NCBI RefSeq assembly: GCF_035762065.1
Contig: NZ_DASTPW010000012.1
Coordinates: 1 to 64,000 of the forward strand
Source of the DNA: Methylibium sp035762065
GTDB lineage: Bacteria; Pseudomonadota; Gammaproteobacteria; Burkholderiales; Burkholderiaceae_C
DNA length: 64,000 bases
Direction of reading: 5' to 3'
Shown in pieces: positions 36,179 to 44,877 of the stretch; the first letter of the stretch is position 1, and each line of letters begins with the position of its first letter. The notes beneath the pieces are model-generated. The model did no database searches, was not told where the DNA came from, and saw only the letters and a program-made list of their open reading frames with translations. The translations under genes and the position numbers were made by a program.

Positions 36179-37789
36179 TCAATGCCGGAAGTGGCGAACG
36201 CCGGTGAACAGCATCGCGATGCCGCGCTCGTCGGCGGCGGCGATCACCTCGGCGTCCTTGACGCTGCCGCCGGGCTGGATCACGCAGGCGCAGCCGGCGT
36301 CGGCCAGCACGTCGAGGCCGTCGCGGAACGGGAAGAAGGCATCGCTGGCCACGCACGAGCCCTGCAGCGACAGGCCCGCGTGCTGCGCCTTGATCCCGGC
36401 GATGCGCGCGCTGTCGAGCCGGCTCATCTGGCCGGCGCCGACGCCCAGCGTCATGCCGCCGCCCGCGAAGACGATCGCGTTGCTCTTGACGAACTTCGCG
36501 ACGGCCCAGGCGAACAGCAGGTCGGCCTGCTGGGCTTCGGTCGGCGCCCGTTGCGTGACGAGCTTCAAGGCCGACGGATCGAGCGCATGGTTGTCGGCGC
36601 TCTGGATCAGCAGGCCCGAGCCGACGCGCTTCAGGTCGTGCGCGTCGAGGCCGCGGTGCCAGGCGTCGCCGGCGTTGCGGTCGACGCCGTCGAGCGAGAT
36701 CGCGAGCACGCGCGTGTTCGCCTTCGCCTTCAGCACCGCGAGCGCAGCTTCGCTGTAGGCCGGCGCGATCAGCACCTCGACGAACTGCCCGCTGACCGCC
36801 CGCGCGCAGGCTTCGTCGACGGCGCTGTTGAACGCGATGATCCCGCCGAAGGCCGAAGTGGGATCGGTCTTGAACGCTTTCGCGTAGGCCTCGGTGGCGT
36901 CCGCGCCGAGCGCGACGCCGCAGGGGTTCGCGTGCTTGACGATCACGCAGGCCGGGCCGTCGAAGCTTTTCACGCACGCCCAGGCCGCATCCGCATCGGC
37001 GATGTTGTTGTACGAAAGCTCCTTGCCCTGAAGCTGCGTCGCGGTGACGAGCGAGCCGGGCGCCGGATGCAGGTCGCGGTAGAAGGCCGCGCGCTGGTGC
37101 GGGTTCTCGCCGTAGCGCAGGTCCTGCAGCTTGACGAAGCGGGCGTTGCTCCGCGCGGGGAACTCGCTGCGCTCGGGCACGGCTTCGTCGCTGTCGGGCA
37201 GCACGAGCGAGGAGAGGTGCTCGCTGATCGCCGCGTCGTAGTCCGCGATGCGGTTGAAGGCCGCGACCGCGAGGGCGAAGCGCGTCGCGCGGCTCACGGT
37301 GCCGTAGGCGCGCAGCTCGGCGACGACGCCGTCGTACTGCCCGGCGTCGGTCAGCACCGCGACGTGCTGCCAGTTCTTCGCGGCCGAGCGCACCATCGCC
37401 GGGCCGCCGATGTCGATGTTCTCGATCGCGTCGGCGAGCGTGCAGCCGGGCTTCGCGACGGTGGCCTCGAAGGGATAGAGGTTCACGACGAGCAGGTCGA
37501 TCGTCGCGATGCCGTGCTCGCCGAGCGCGTCCATGTGCGCCGGAAGGTCGCGCCGCGCCAGCAGGCCGCCGTGGATGGCGGGATGCAGCGTCTTGACGCG
37601 GCCGTCGAGCATCTCGGGAAAGCCGGTGTGCTCGGCGACCTCGGTCACCGGCAGGCCGGCGTCGGCGAGCAGCCTCGCGGTGCCGCCGGTGGACAGCAGC
37701 TTCACGCCGAGCGTGTGCAGCGCCTGCGCGAGTTCGACGATGCCGGTCTTGTCGGAGACCGAAAGCAGCGCGGTGAGGTCGCTCGTCAT
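36179..37789 (-). CDS. purH: Bifunctional AICAR formyltransferase/IMP cyclohydrolase
   Basis: PurH catalyses the last two steps of purine synthesis to IMP. The 536-residue product has the N-terminal cyclohydrolase half (ALLSVSDKTGIVELAQAL, LLSTGGTARLL, EMLDGRVKTLHPAIHGG) and the C-terminal transformylase half. The latter has the catalytic Lys-His in VKHANPCG and closes with FPFRDGLDVLADAG and RGIAMLFTGVRHFRH. Its ATG overlaps the stop of fis by 4 bp, so dusB-fis-purH is one translationally coupled operon, as in other betaproteobacteria. Confidence 0.97.
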   Translation of the reverse strand: MTSDLTALLSVSDKTGIVELAQALHTLGVKLLSTGGTARLLADAGLPVTEVAEHTGFPEMLDGRVKTLHPAIHGGLLARRDLPAHMDALGEHGIATIDLLVVNLYPFEATVAKPGCTLADAIENIDIGGPAMVRSAAKNWQHVAVLTDAGQYDGVVAELRAYGTVSRATRFALAVAAFNRIADYDAAISEHLSSLVLPDSDEAVPERSEFPARSNARFVKLQDLRYGENPHQRAAFYRDLHPAPGSLVTATQLQGKELSYNNIADADAAWACVKSFDGPACVIVKHANPCGVALGADATEAYAKAFKTDPTSAFGGIIAFNSAVDEACARAVSGQFVEVLIAPAYSEAALAVLKAKANTRVLAISLDGVDRNAGDAWHRGLDAHDLKRVGSGLLIQSADNHALDPSALKLVTQRAPTEAQQADLLFAWAVAKFVKSNAIVFAGGGMTLGVGAGQMSRLDSARIAGIKAQHAGLSLQGSCVASDAFFPFRDGLDVLADAGCACVIQPGGSVKDAEVIAAADERGIAMLFTGVRHFRH

Positions 37790-38022
37790 TTGATGAGTTT
37801 GTGGTCGACGAGCTTGCGTCGCAGCGTGTTGCGGTTGATGCCGAGCCAGTCGGCCGCGCGCGACTGGTTGCCGTCGGCGTGCTGCATCACCACGTCGAGC
37901 AGCGGCTTCTCGACGACCTGGATCACCATGTCGTAGATCGCATGCGGCTCGGCGCCGCGCAGGTCCTTGAAATAGGTTTCGAGGCTTTCGCGGATGCAGG
38001 CGTCGATGTGCTTCTTCGTCAT
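37786..38022 (-). CDS. fis: DNA-binding protein Fis
   Basis: Fis is a nucleoid protein and regulator of rRNA and growth-phase genes. The 78-residue product shows the four-helix Fis pattern. The C-terminal helix-turn-helix is DGNQSRAADWLGINRNTLRRKL, and the N-terminal part has CIRESLETYFKDL. It is shorter than E. coli Fis (98 residues) at the N-terminus, as usual in betaproteobacteria. It overlaps dusB upstream and purH downstream by 4 bp each. Confidence 0.95.
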   Translation of the reverse strand: MTKKHIDACIRESLETYFKDLRGAEPHAIYDMVIQVVEKPLLDVVMQHADGNQSRAADWLGINRNTLRRKLVDHKLIK

Positions 38023-39083
38023 GCGGCTTCTTCTTCCAGCACGGGGTCGTTCGCGCCCTGGGGCAGCCGTTCGTGATCGACGGCCAGCGCATCGAACCAG
38101 TCGGCGAGCGTGGCCAGCTGCTGTTCGCAGCGTTCCAGCGTGTTCATGCGCGCACGAAAGGCTTCGCCGCCGGGCAAGCCGCGCACCGCCCAGCCGATGT
38201 GCTTGCGCGCGCTGCGCACGCCGGTGCCGCCGGGGGCGTCGCCGTACAGCGCGTGGTGATCGTGCAGATGCTCGACGAGCCATGCCCCCACCTCGCGCGT
38301 GCGCGGCGCCGGCAGGTGTTCGCCGGTGGCGACGAAGTGCTCGATCTCGCGAAAGATCCACGGCCGGCCCTGTGCCGCGCGGCCGATCATCACCGCGTCG
38401 CAGCCCGTGGCGGCCAGCACGTCGCGCGCTTCCTCGGGCGTCGCGATGTCGCCGTTCGCGACCACCGGCACGCGCACCGCCGCCTTCACCGCGGCGACGG
38501 TCTCGTGCTCCGCCTGCCCGCCGTAGCCCTGCTCGCGCGTTCGGCCGTGCACGGTGAAGAGCGCGATGCCGAGCTGCTCGGCGCGCGTCGCGATCGCCAC
38601 CGCGTTGCGGTGGTCCGCGCTCCAGCCGCTGCGCATCTTCAAGGTGACCGGCACGCCGCGCGGCGCGCAGGCGGCGACCACCGCCTCGACGATGCGCAGC
38701 GCCAGCGGCTCGTTGCGCATCAGCGCGGAACCCGCCCAGGCCTTGCAGACCTTCTTCGCCGGGCAGCCCATGTTGATGTCGATGATCTGCGCGCCGCGGT
38801 CGATGTTGTAGAGCGCGGCCTCGGCCATCTCGGCCGGCTCGGTGCCGGCGATCTGCACCGCGATCGGGCCCGGCTCGCCGGCGTGGTCGGCGCGGCGCGA
38901 GGTCTTGAGGCTGCTCCACAGCTCGCGTCGCGACGTGACCATCTCGCTCGTCGCGTGGCCGGCGCCGAGGCGGCGGCACAGCTGGCGGAACGGGCGATCG
39001 GTCACGCCGGCCATGGGCGCCACGAACCACCGGTTCGCCGTCGTGTAGGGGCCGATGCGAACGGTGTTCACGCAAGGACTCAC
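38019..39083 (-). CDS. dusB: tRNA-dihydrouridine synthase B
   Basis: An FMN enzyme that reduces uridine to dihydrouridine in tRNA D-loops. The 354-residue product has the FMN-binding start APMAGVTDRPFRQL, the Cys active-site motif DINMGCPAKKVCK, the MRSGW segment, VHGRTREQGY and VANGDI, all in family order. The C-terminal helical domain includes the HIGWAVRGLPG region. It heads the dusB-fis-purH operon. A TATACT candidate -10 box lies 29 bp before the ATG. Confidence 0.96.
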   Translation of the reverse strand: MSPCVNTVRIGPYTTANRWFVAPMAGVTDRPFRQLCRRLGAGHATSEMVTSRRELWSSLKTSRRADHAGEPGPIAVQIAGTEPAEMAEAALYNIDRGAQIIDINMGCPAKKVCKAWAGSALMRNEPLALRIVEAVVAACAPRGVPVTLKMRSGWSADHRNAVAIATRAEQLGIALFTVHGRTREQGYGGQAEHETVAAVKAAVRVPVVANGDIATPEEARDVLAATGCDAVMIGRAAQGRPWIFREIEHFVATGEHLPAPRTREVGAWLVEHLHDHHALYGDAPGGTGVRSARKHIGWAVRGLPGGEAFRARMNTLERCEQQLATLADWFDALAVDHERLPQGANDPVLEEEAA

Positions 39084-39111
39084 GACGGTGGTTGCCTAAA
39101 AAGAGGGCAGC

Positions 39112-39117
39112 AGTATA
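39112..39117 (-). promoter_or_regulatory. Candidate -10 box of the dusB-fis-purH operon
   Basis: On the minus strand the AT-richest stretch upstream of dusB contains TATACT, close to the sigma-70 consensus TATAAT, 29 bp before the start codon. No convincing -35 hexamer is visible at 16-18 bp upstream; the site may depend on an activator. Confidence 0.5.
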
Positions 39118-39181
39118 GCGACGCGTTTCGGCGCGTTTCGGCCATGCGCGGTGGCGCGACGAGCCAACACAATGCCGCGCG

Positions 39182-39676
39182 ATGGAAGCCTGGATGCAGC
39201 AATGGATGGAGCAGCTGCTCGTGCTGCTGGCCCTGCCGAAGTTCGGCCTGAGCACCGTGTTCGTCGTCGCGCTGATCTCGGCGACGCTGCTGCCGCTGGG
39301 CTCGGAGCCGGCGGTGTTCGGGCTCGTCAAGCTCAACCCCGAGCTGTTCTGGCCAGCCATCCTGGTCGCGACCGCGGGCAACACGCTCGGCGGCGCGATC
39401 AGCTGGTGGATGGGCTTCGGCGCCGAGAAGCTCTACGAGCGCGTGCAGCACAAGCCGGCCGAGGCGCGCGTGCTGGGCTGGCTGCAGCGCTTCGGGCCGA
39501 AGGCCTGTCTGCTCTCGTGGCTGCCGGTGGTCGGCGATCCGCTGTGCGCCGTCGCGGGCTGGCTGCGGCTGCCGTTCTGGCCCTGCGTCGTCTACATGGC
39601 GATCGGCAAGTTCGCGCGCTACCTCACGATGACCCTGGTGCTGCTGCACGCGATGCCGGGCGCGTGGCATCCCTGA
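39182..39676 (+). CDS. yqaA: YqaA-family (DedA/SNARE-associated) membrane protein
   Basis: The 164-residue product has five hydrophobic stretches and YqaA/DedA-type motifs: LISATLLPLGSEPAVFGL, ATAGNTLGGAISWWMGF, then FGPKACLLSWLPVVGDPLCA and WLRLPFWPCVVYMAIGKFAR. DedA-superfamily proteins are linked to lipid scrambling or membrane homeostasis; YqaA itself has no firm role. It diverges from dusB and is followed by the fbp-like gene after 97 bp. Confidence 0.85.
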   Translation: MEAWMQQWMEQLLVLLALPKFGLSTVFVVALISATLLPLGSEPAVFGLVKLNPELFWPAILVATAGNTLGGAISWWMGFGAEKLYERVQHKPAEARVLGWLQRFGPKACLLSWLPVVGDPLCAVAGWLRLPFWPCVVYMAIGKFARYLTMTLVLLHAMPGAWHP

Positions 39677-39773
39677 GCCGCGACCGGACGCGCGAATCGG
39701 TTCGCCCAAGCCGGTGCCGCCGCGGCCGACGCGGCAAGCTCGCGCCCCCTTCGCCGCCCCGCCGCCCCTCGCC

Positions 39774-40853
39774 ATGCCGCTATCGCAGCGCTGGACGCTC
39801 ACGCGCTACCTGATCGAGGAACGCCGCCGCTTCCCGCAGGCGAGCGGGCGCCTGAACGGGCTGATCCTGGACGTGTCGCTGGCCTGCAAGTCGATCGCCC
39901 GCGTGGTCGCGCAGGGCCGGCTCGACGCCGACGGCGACGACGCCGAGCGGCTCGACCGCCTCGCGCACGAGATCTTCCTGCGCCACAACGAATGGAACGG
40001 CCACCTCGCGGGCGTGGCCTGCGACGCGGTGGACGAGCCCTGGCAGATCCCCGCCGGCGATCCGCGCGGCCCCTACCTGCTGGTGTTCGACGCGCTCGAC
40101 GGCACCGGCAGCCTCGACTGCAACGTGTCGGTCGGCAGCATCTTCTCGATCCTGCGCGCGCCCGCCGACGCGGTGGCGAGCGGCCGCGACGCGACCGCGG
40201 CCGACTTCCTTCAGGCCGGCGCGACCCAGGTCGCCGCCGGCTACGCGCTCTACGGCCCGACCACGATGTTCGTGCTGAGCGTCGGCAACGGCGTCGCCGG
40301 CTTCACGCTGAACCCGAACCTCGGCGAGTTCATGCTGACCCATCCGGAACTTCGCGTGCCGGCCGAGACGCAGGAGTTCGCGATCGACACCTCGAACTCG
40401 CGCTTCTGGGAACCGCCGATCAAGCGCTACGTCGAGGAATGCGAGGCCGGCCGCGCCGGCCCGCGCGGCAAGGACTTCAACATGCGCTGGGTCGCGAGCA
40501 CCGTGGCGGAGGTGCACCGCATCCTGATGCGCGGCGGCGTGTTCATCCACCCGCACGGCAGCGCGACGGCCGGCGCCGGCGCGCCCGGCGGCGAGCCTGC
40601 GCTCGCGGAAGCCCGCGGCCTGAGGCTGCTGTGCGAGGCCAGCCCGATCGGCTTCCTCGTCGAGCAGGCCGGCGGGCGCGCGAGCACCGGCCGCCAGCCG
40701 GTGCTGGGCGTGGTGCCGCGCGCGATCGGCCAGCGCATCGGCCTCGTCTTCGGCTCGAAGAGCGAGGTCGAGCGCATCGAGCTCTACCACCGCGAGCCCT
40801 CGCGCCCGCCGGCGAGCCCGCTGTTCGCGGCACGCGGGCTGTTCCGCGAATGA
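39774..40853 (+). CDS. fbp: Class 1 fructose-1,6-bisphosphatase-like protein, altered metal site
   Basis: By overall pattern this is a class 1 FBPase, which dephosphorylates fructose 1,6-bisphosphate in gluconeogenesis and the Calvin cycle. The 359-residue product keeps the N-terminal region (LTRYLIEERRRF), the NEWNGHLA loop, the NVSVGSIFSIL core and the C-terminal Glu motif CEASPIGFLVEQAGG. Residues usually read as SEE, two metal-binding Glu, are C83-D84-A85. The DPLDGSSNID metal motif reads DALDGTGSLD (106-115). Activity may be changed or lost, or this may be a specialised paralogue. Confidence 0.8.
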   Translation: MPLSQRWTLTRYLIEERRRFPQASGRLNGLILDVSLACKSIARVVAQGRLDADGDDAERLDRLAHEIFLRHNEWNGHLAGVACDAVDEPWQIPAGDPRGPYLLVFDALDGTGSLDCNVSVGSIFSILRAPADAVASGRDATAADFLQAGATQVAAGYALYGPTTMFVLSVGNGVAGFTLNPNLGEFMLTHPELRVPAETQEFAIDTSNSRFWEPPIKRYVEECEAGRAGPRGKDFNMRWVASTVAEVHRILMRGGVFIHPHGSATAGAGAPGGEPALAEARGLRLLCEASPIGFLVEQAGGRASTGRQPVLGVVPRAIGQRIGLVFGSKSEVERIELYHREPSRPPASPLFAARGLFRE

Positions 40854-41014
40854 GCGCGACCGGCGCGTGAACGCCGCAGGTGAATAAGTCACCGGGATCG
40901 CGCAACGTATTTCCCTCCTGCGCTGGAGGCGGCCGCCTAAGCTGACCGGCAGGACGTTCCCAGGCACCCGGCACCCTCGCTTCCGGGGCGAAGCGTCCGC
41001 ACAAGGACGACGCC

Positions 41015-41794
41015 ATGCACACCGCCACCGCCCTGCGCCCGCTTCCCTTCGACCCGCAACAGGCCGCCGCCGCGATGCGCGCCGCCGTGCTCGCCAGCCG
41101 CGTCGGCCGGCGCGCGACCGACATCGACGTGGTCGCGCCCGAGCCCGCGGCCGACTGGACGAGCGCGGTGCTCGACGAGATCGACTACGGCGTGCTGGTC
41201 GTCAGCGCCGAAGGCGTCGTGCAGCACCACAACCGCGCGGCACGCCACGACCTCGATGCGACGCACCCGCTCGAACTGCTCGGCAGCCTCCTGCGCGCAC
41301 GCGCCAGCAGCGATCGCGAGCCGCTGCGCGTCGCGCTGCACCAGGCGGCCCACCAGGGCCTGCGCAAGCTGCTGAAGATCGGCGGCGAGGCCGAGCAGCT
41401 TTGCATCTCGGTCGTGCCGCTCGGCCGGCGCGCGCAGCCGTCCGCGCCCGCGGCGCAGTCGGCGCCCACCGTGCTGATCCTGCTCGGCAAGCGGCAGATG
41501 GTCGGCCAGCTCTCGGTGCTCGGCTACGCGCGCAGCATCGGCCTCACGCCCACCGAAGGCCGGGTGCTGGCCGAGCTGTGCGCAGGCGCCACCGCGCGCG
41601 AGGTGGCCGACATGCTCGGCGTGGCCCTCTCGACCGTGCGCACCCACATCAACAGCATCCGCGCGAAGACGGGCGCCGGCAGCATCTGCTCGCTGGTGCG
41701 CCAGATGGCGGTGCTGCCGCCGTTGATGGGGGCGCTCGGCCTGTCCCCGCCGGAGCGCGCGAGCGCACAACAGCGCCTGCCGCAGGCCGCGTGA
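41015..41794 (+). CDS. LuxR-family HTH transcriptional regulator
   Basis: A 259-residue regulator. The N-terminal half has a PAS-like pattern (VLDEIDYGVLVVSAEGVVQHHNRAA), and the C-terminal LuxR HTH is clear: LTPTEGRVLAELCAGATARE, then VADMLGVALSTVRTHINSI. There is no receiver Asp pocket, so it is not a phosphorelay regulator; the N-terminal domain may bind a ligand. It is 161 bp after the fbp-like gene and 73 bp before a Crp-type regulator on the same strand. Targets are unknown. Confidence 0.85.
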   Translation: MHTATALRPLPFDPQQAAAAMRAAVLASRVGRRATDIDVVAPEPAADWTSAVLDEIDYGVLVVSAEGVVQHHNRAARHDLDATHPLELLGSLLRARASSDREPLRVALHQAAHQGLRKLLKIGGEAEQLCISVVPLGRRAQPSAPAAQSAPTVLILLGKRQMVGQLSVLGYARSIGLTPTEGRVLAELCAGATAREVADMLGVALSTVRTHINSIRAKTGAGSICSLVRQMAVLPPLMGALGLSPPERASAQQRLPQAA

Positions 41795-41867
41795 GGGCGG
41801 CCGCATGCGCCGCGGCCGCGGCGCAAGGGCGACTCGCTAGCATCGGCGGCGCCGAACGCGCCGCCGC

Positions 41868-42536
41868 ATGCCTGGTTCCTCCGCCACCTCCGATCGACTC
41901 GCCCACCTGAGCGACACGCTGCGCCCGCTCGCGCAGCGCGGCGAGCTCAAGCGCTACCGCAAGGGCACGCTGATCGTCCACGAGGGCGAGCCGGGGCATT
42001 CGCTGTTCATCATCGTCGCCGGCCGGCTGCGCTGCTTCGCCAGCGGCGAGCGCGAGCGCGAGATCACCTACGGCGTCTACGGCCCCGGCGAATACCTGGG
42101 CGAGATGAGCCTCGACGGCGGCCCGCGCTCGGCCAGCATCGAGACGCTGGAAGCCAGCGAGTGCGCGATCGTCACCCGCATCGCACTCGAGCAGCACATC
42201 GCCGACCACCCCGAGTTCGCCTTCGAGCTGCTCGCCAAGGTGATCCGCCGCGCGCGCGCCGCGACGCTCACCGCGAAGCAGCTCGCGCTGAACGACGTGT
42301 ACGGGCGGCTGGTCGCGCTGCTGAACGCGCTGGCGAGCGAGGCGAGCGACGTGCCGGGGGCCGAGGGCGGCCCGCGCCGCATCGACGAGCACCTCACGCA
42401 CCGCGACATGGCGGCGCGCCTGGGCTGCTCGCGCGAGATGGTGAGCCGCCAGATGAAGGACCTGGAAGCCGGCGGCTACCTGCGCGCCGAGGGCAAGGCG
42501 CTGCTGCTGCTCAAGCCGCTGCCGGCGCGCTGGTAG
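41868..42536 (+). CDS. Crp/Fnr-family transcriptional regulator
   Basis: A 222-residue regulator. The cyclic-nucleotide-binding beta-roll has HEGEPGHSLFIIVAGRLR and the phosphate-cassette region GEYLGEMSLDGGPRSASIE, similar to the cAMP-type GEL...RSA arrangement. The winged HTH is LTHRDMAARLGCSREMVSRQ, with the MKDLEAGGYL wing. No N-terminal Cys cluster for an Fe-S sensor is present. It is convergent with fmdB and may or may not act on the amide genes; nothing in the sequence decides this. Confidence 0.9.
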   Translation: MPGSSATSDRLAHLSDTLRPLAQRGELKRYRKGTLIVHEGEPGHSLFIIVAGRLRCFASGEREREITYGVYGPGEYLGEMSLDGGPRSASIETLEASECAIVTRIALEQHIADHPEFAFELLAKVIRRARAATLTAKQLALNDVYGRLVALLNALASEASDVPGAEGGPRRIDEHLTHRDMAARLGCSREMVSRQMKDLEAGGYLRAEGKALLLLKPLPARW

Positions 42537-42576
42537 ACCGGCGCGGCATCGTCCGGCCCCGCGCCGGCCGTGCGCT

Positions 42577-42918
42577 TCAGTGGCTGATCATCCAGGGCCG
42601 CTTGCCCGGGAAGGCCTTCGCGCCGTTCGCGGCCGTCACCGTCGCGCCGCGCGCGCCCGGCTTGCAGCAGCCGCAGCCGGCCGGGTGCGCGAGGCGCGCG
42701 TAGTCGCGCGAGGACTGCGGCGCGTGGCGCGCGCGCTCGTTGACCTCGATCGCGCCGCGCGTTGGCCCGTCGAGCAGCGCCAGCCGCGGCGCGCTCGCGA
42801 AGACGCGCGGCGCCGCGGCGCCGCAGCCGGGGCAGGCGGCCGGCTCGTTGCGTGCGGCCAGCGCGCGGAAGGCGTCGAAGCCGCCGCAGGCCGCGCAGGC
42901 GTAGTCGTAGGTCGGCAT
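42577..42918 (-). CDS. fmdB: FmdB-family zinc ribbon protein
   Basis: The 113-residue product begins MPTYDYACAACGG and has a second CXXC (ACPGCG), together a zinc-ribbon knuckle as in FmdB. A C-terminal GCGCCKPG may add a further metal site. FmdB was named from formamidase operons, where it is thought to regulate or help formamidase. Here it directly follows fmdA, with 1 bp between the fmdB start codon and the fmdA stop codon, the classical arrangement. Confidence 0.92.
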   Translation of the reverse strand: MPTYDYACAACGGFDAFRALAARNEPAACPGCGAAAPRVFASAPRLALLDGPTRGAIEVNERARHAPQSSRDYARLAHPAGCGCCKPGARGATVTAANGAKAFPGKRPWMISH

Positions 42919-42919
42919 C

Positions 42920-44152
42920 TCAGGCCAGGTCCGGCGACAGCGGCATCTGCACCGAGCCGTCGAGGTGCTTGATCGGCCCGGCCGCGCTCGGGTTGATGTC
43001 GAAGTCGAAGATCTGCGTCGGGATCCACAGCGTCGCGCAGGCGTTCGGGATGTCGACCACGCCGCTGATGTGCCCCTGCACCGGCGCCACGCCGAGGATG
43101 GAATGCGCCTGGGCGCGCGAGTAGCCGAACTTCGTCAGGTACTCGATCGCGTTGAGGCAGGCCTGCCGGTAGGCGACGTGCACGTCCAGGTAGTGCTGCT
43201 TGCCGTGCTCGTCGACGCTGATGCCCTCGAAGATCAGGTAGTCGTTGTAGTGCGGCGTGATCGGGCTGGGCTTGAAGATCGGGTTCTTGATGCCGTACTT
43301 CGCCATGCCGCCCTTGATGAGGCTCACCTTCATGTGCACCCAGCCGGCCATCTCGATCGCGCCGCAGAAGGTGATCTCGCCGTCGCCTTGCGAGAAGTGC
43401 AGGTCGCCGACGCTCAGCCCCGCGCCGTCGACGTAGACCGGGAAGAAGATCTTCGAGCCGCGCGAGAGGTCCTTGATGTCGCAGTTGCCGCCGTGCTCGC
43501 GCGGCGGCACGGTGCGCGCGCCCTCGGCGGCGGCCTTCGCGCCGGCGTCGCCCTTGAGCTTGCCCATGTGCGCGGTCGGCGCCGAAGGCGGCGCGGCCAG
43601 CGGCGGCACGCGCTGCGGGTCGGTCGCGATGAAGCCGAGCTCGCGCTCGTTCCACATGTCGAGCATCTTGCGGTCGGGCAGGCAGCCGATCAGGCCCGGG
43701 TGGATCAAGCCCGCGAAGTGCACGCCCGGCACGTGGCGGCTGCTCGTGAACATGCCGTGGAAGTCCCAGATGCTCTTCTGCGCCTGCGGGAAGTGATCGG
43801 TCAGGAAGCCGCCGCCGTTCTTCTTCGAGAAGAAACCGTTGAAACCCCAGAGGCTGTCGGCCTTCGCGCCGATGTCGAGCAGATCGACGACCAGCAGGTC
43901 GCCCGGCTCCGCGCCCTTCACGCCGACCGGCCCGCTCAGGTAGTGCACCGTGGTCAGGTCGATGTCGCGCACGTCGTCGGCGCTGTCGTTGTTCTTGATG
44001 AAGCCGCCGGTCCAGTCGTAGGTCTCGAGCACGAACTCGTCGCCCGGCTTGACCCAGCAGGCCATCGGGATGTCCGGATGCCAGCGGTTGTGCACCTGCT
44101 CGTTGCTGGGCGCGGGCTGGGTGAGATCGACCTTGATCAGCGTTTCGGCCAT
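42920..44152 (-). CDS. fmdA: Formamidase
   Basis: FmdA hydrolyses formamide to formate and ammonia. The 410-residue product fits the acetamidase/formamidase family in length and pattern: RWHPDIPMACWVKPGDEFVLE, then GAEPGDLLVVDLLDIG, HFAGLIHPGLIGCLP, GGNCDIKDLSRGSKIFFPVY, and LHFSQGDGEITFCGAIEM with the conserved acidic metal site. AGGAG lies upstream of the ATG. It follows urtE by 23 bp, so the transporter and enzyme are in one operon: import of urea or short amides, then release of ammonia. Confidence 0.95.
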   Translation of the reverse strand: MAETLIKVDLTQPAPSNEQVHNRWHPDIPMACWVKPGDEFVLETYDWTGGFIKNNDSADDVRDIDLTTVHYLSGPVGVKGAEPGDLLVVDLLDIGAKADSLWGFNGFFSKKNGGGFLTDHFPQAQKSIWDFHGMFTSSRHVPGVHFAGLIHPGLIGCLPDRKMLDMWNERELGFIATDPQRVPPLAAPPSAPTAHMGKLKGDAGAKAAAEGARTVPPREHGGNCDIKDLSRGSKIFFPVYVDGAGLSVGDLHFSQGDGEITFCGAIEMAGWVHMKVSLIKGGMAKYGIKNPIFKPSPITPHYNDYLIFEGISVDEHGKQHYLDVHVAYRQACLNAIEYLTKFGYSRAQAHSILGVAPVQGHISGVVDIPNACATLWIPTQIFDFDINPSAAGPIKHLDGSVQMPLSPDLA

Positions 44153-44175
44153 GGCGTGCTCCTGCGTTGGAAGGG

Positions 44176-44865
44176 TCAGACGGAGAGGTACTGCTTGATG
44201 TGCGCGACGTCGGTCTCGGCACGCGCGGTCTCGTGCACGAGCCGGCCGCCTTCGATGACGAACAGCCGGTCGGCCACGTCCATCGCGAAGCTCAGCACCT
44301 GCTCGCTCACCACGATCGTGATCTCGCGCAGCCGGCGGATCTCGTTCAGCGCCTTGGCGATGTCCTTGATGATCGAGGGCTGGATGCCTTCGGTCGGCTC
44401 GTCAAGCAGCAGCACCTTCGGCTGCGTGACCAGCGCGCGCGCGATCGCGAGCTGCTGCTGCTGGCCGCCGGAGAGATTGCCGCCCTTGCGCCGGCGCATG
44501 TCCCACAGCACCGGGAAGAGCTTGTAGATCTCCTCGGGGATGCGCTTGTCCTTCGCGTTCTCCAGGCCGGTCTGGATGTTCTCTTCGACGGTGAGCGTCG
44601 AGAAGATCATGCGGCCCTGCGGCACATAAGCGATGCCCTTGGCGACGCGCCGGAAGCTCTCGTCCCTCGTCACGTCGTTCGCCCCGACCTGGATCGAGCC
44701 GCTCTTCACCGGCAGCAGGCCGATCAGGCTCTTGAACAGCGTGGTCTTGCCCATGCCGTTGCGGCCCATGATCGCGACCGTCTCCTTCGGCTTCGCCTCG
44801 AACGAGACGCCGTGCAGCGCCTCGCTCTGCCCGTAGGCCACGTGGAGCTCCTTGACGTTCAGCAT
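44176..44865 (-). CDS. urtE: Urea/short-chain amide ABC transporter ATPase UrtE
   Basis: One of two ATPases of a branched-chain-type (HAAT) importer. The 229-residue product has Walker A GRNGMGKTT, signature LSGGQQQQL, Walker B LLLDEPTEGIQPS and no switch His in the usual place (VVSEQ), as in LivF/UrtE proteins. It belongs to the urtABCDE set, 12 bp after urtD, and is followed by fmdA. The coupling to formamidase rather than urease suggests amides may be the main cargo. Confidence 0.94.
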   Translation of the reverse strand: MLNVKELHVAYGQSEALHGVSFEAKPKETVAIMGRNGMGKTTLFKSLIGLLPVKSGSIQVGANDVTRDESFRRVAKGIAYVPQGRMIFSTLTVEENIQTGLENAKDKRIPEEIYKLFPVLWDMRRRKGGNLSGGQQQQLAIARALVTQPKVLLLDEPTEGIQPSIIKDIAKALNEIRRLREITIVVSEQVLSFAMDVADRLFVIEGGRLVHETARAETDVAHIKQYLSV

Positions 44866-44877
44866 CGCCGTGCTCCT

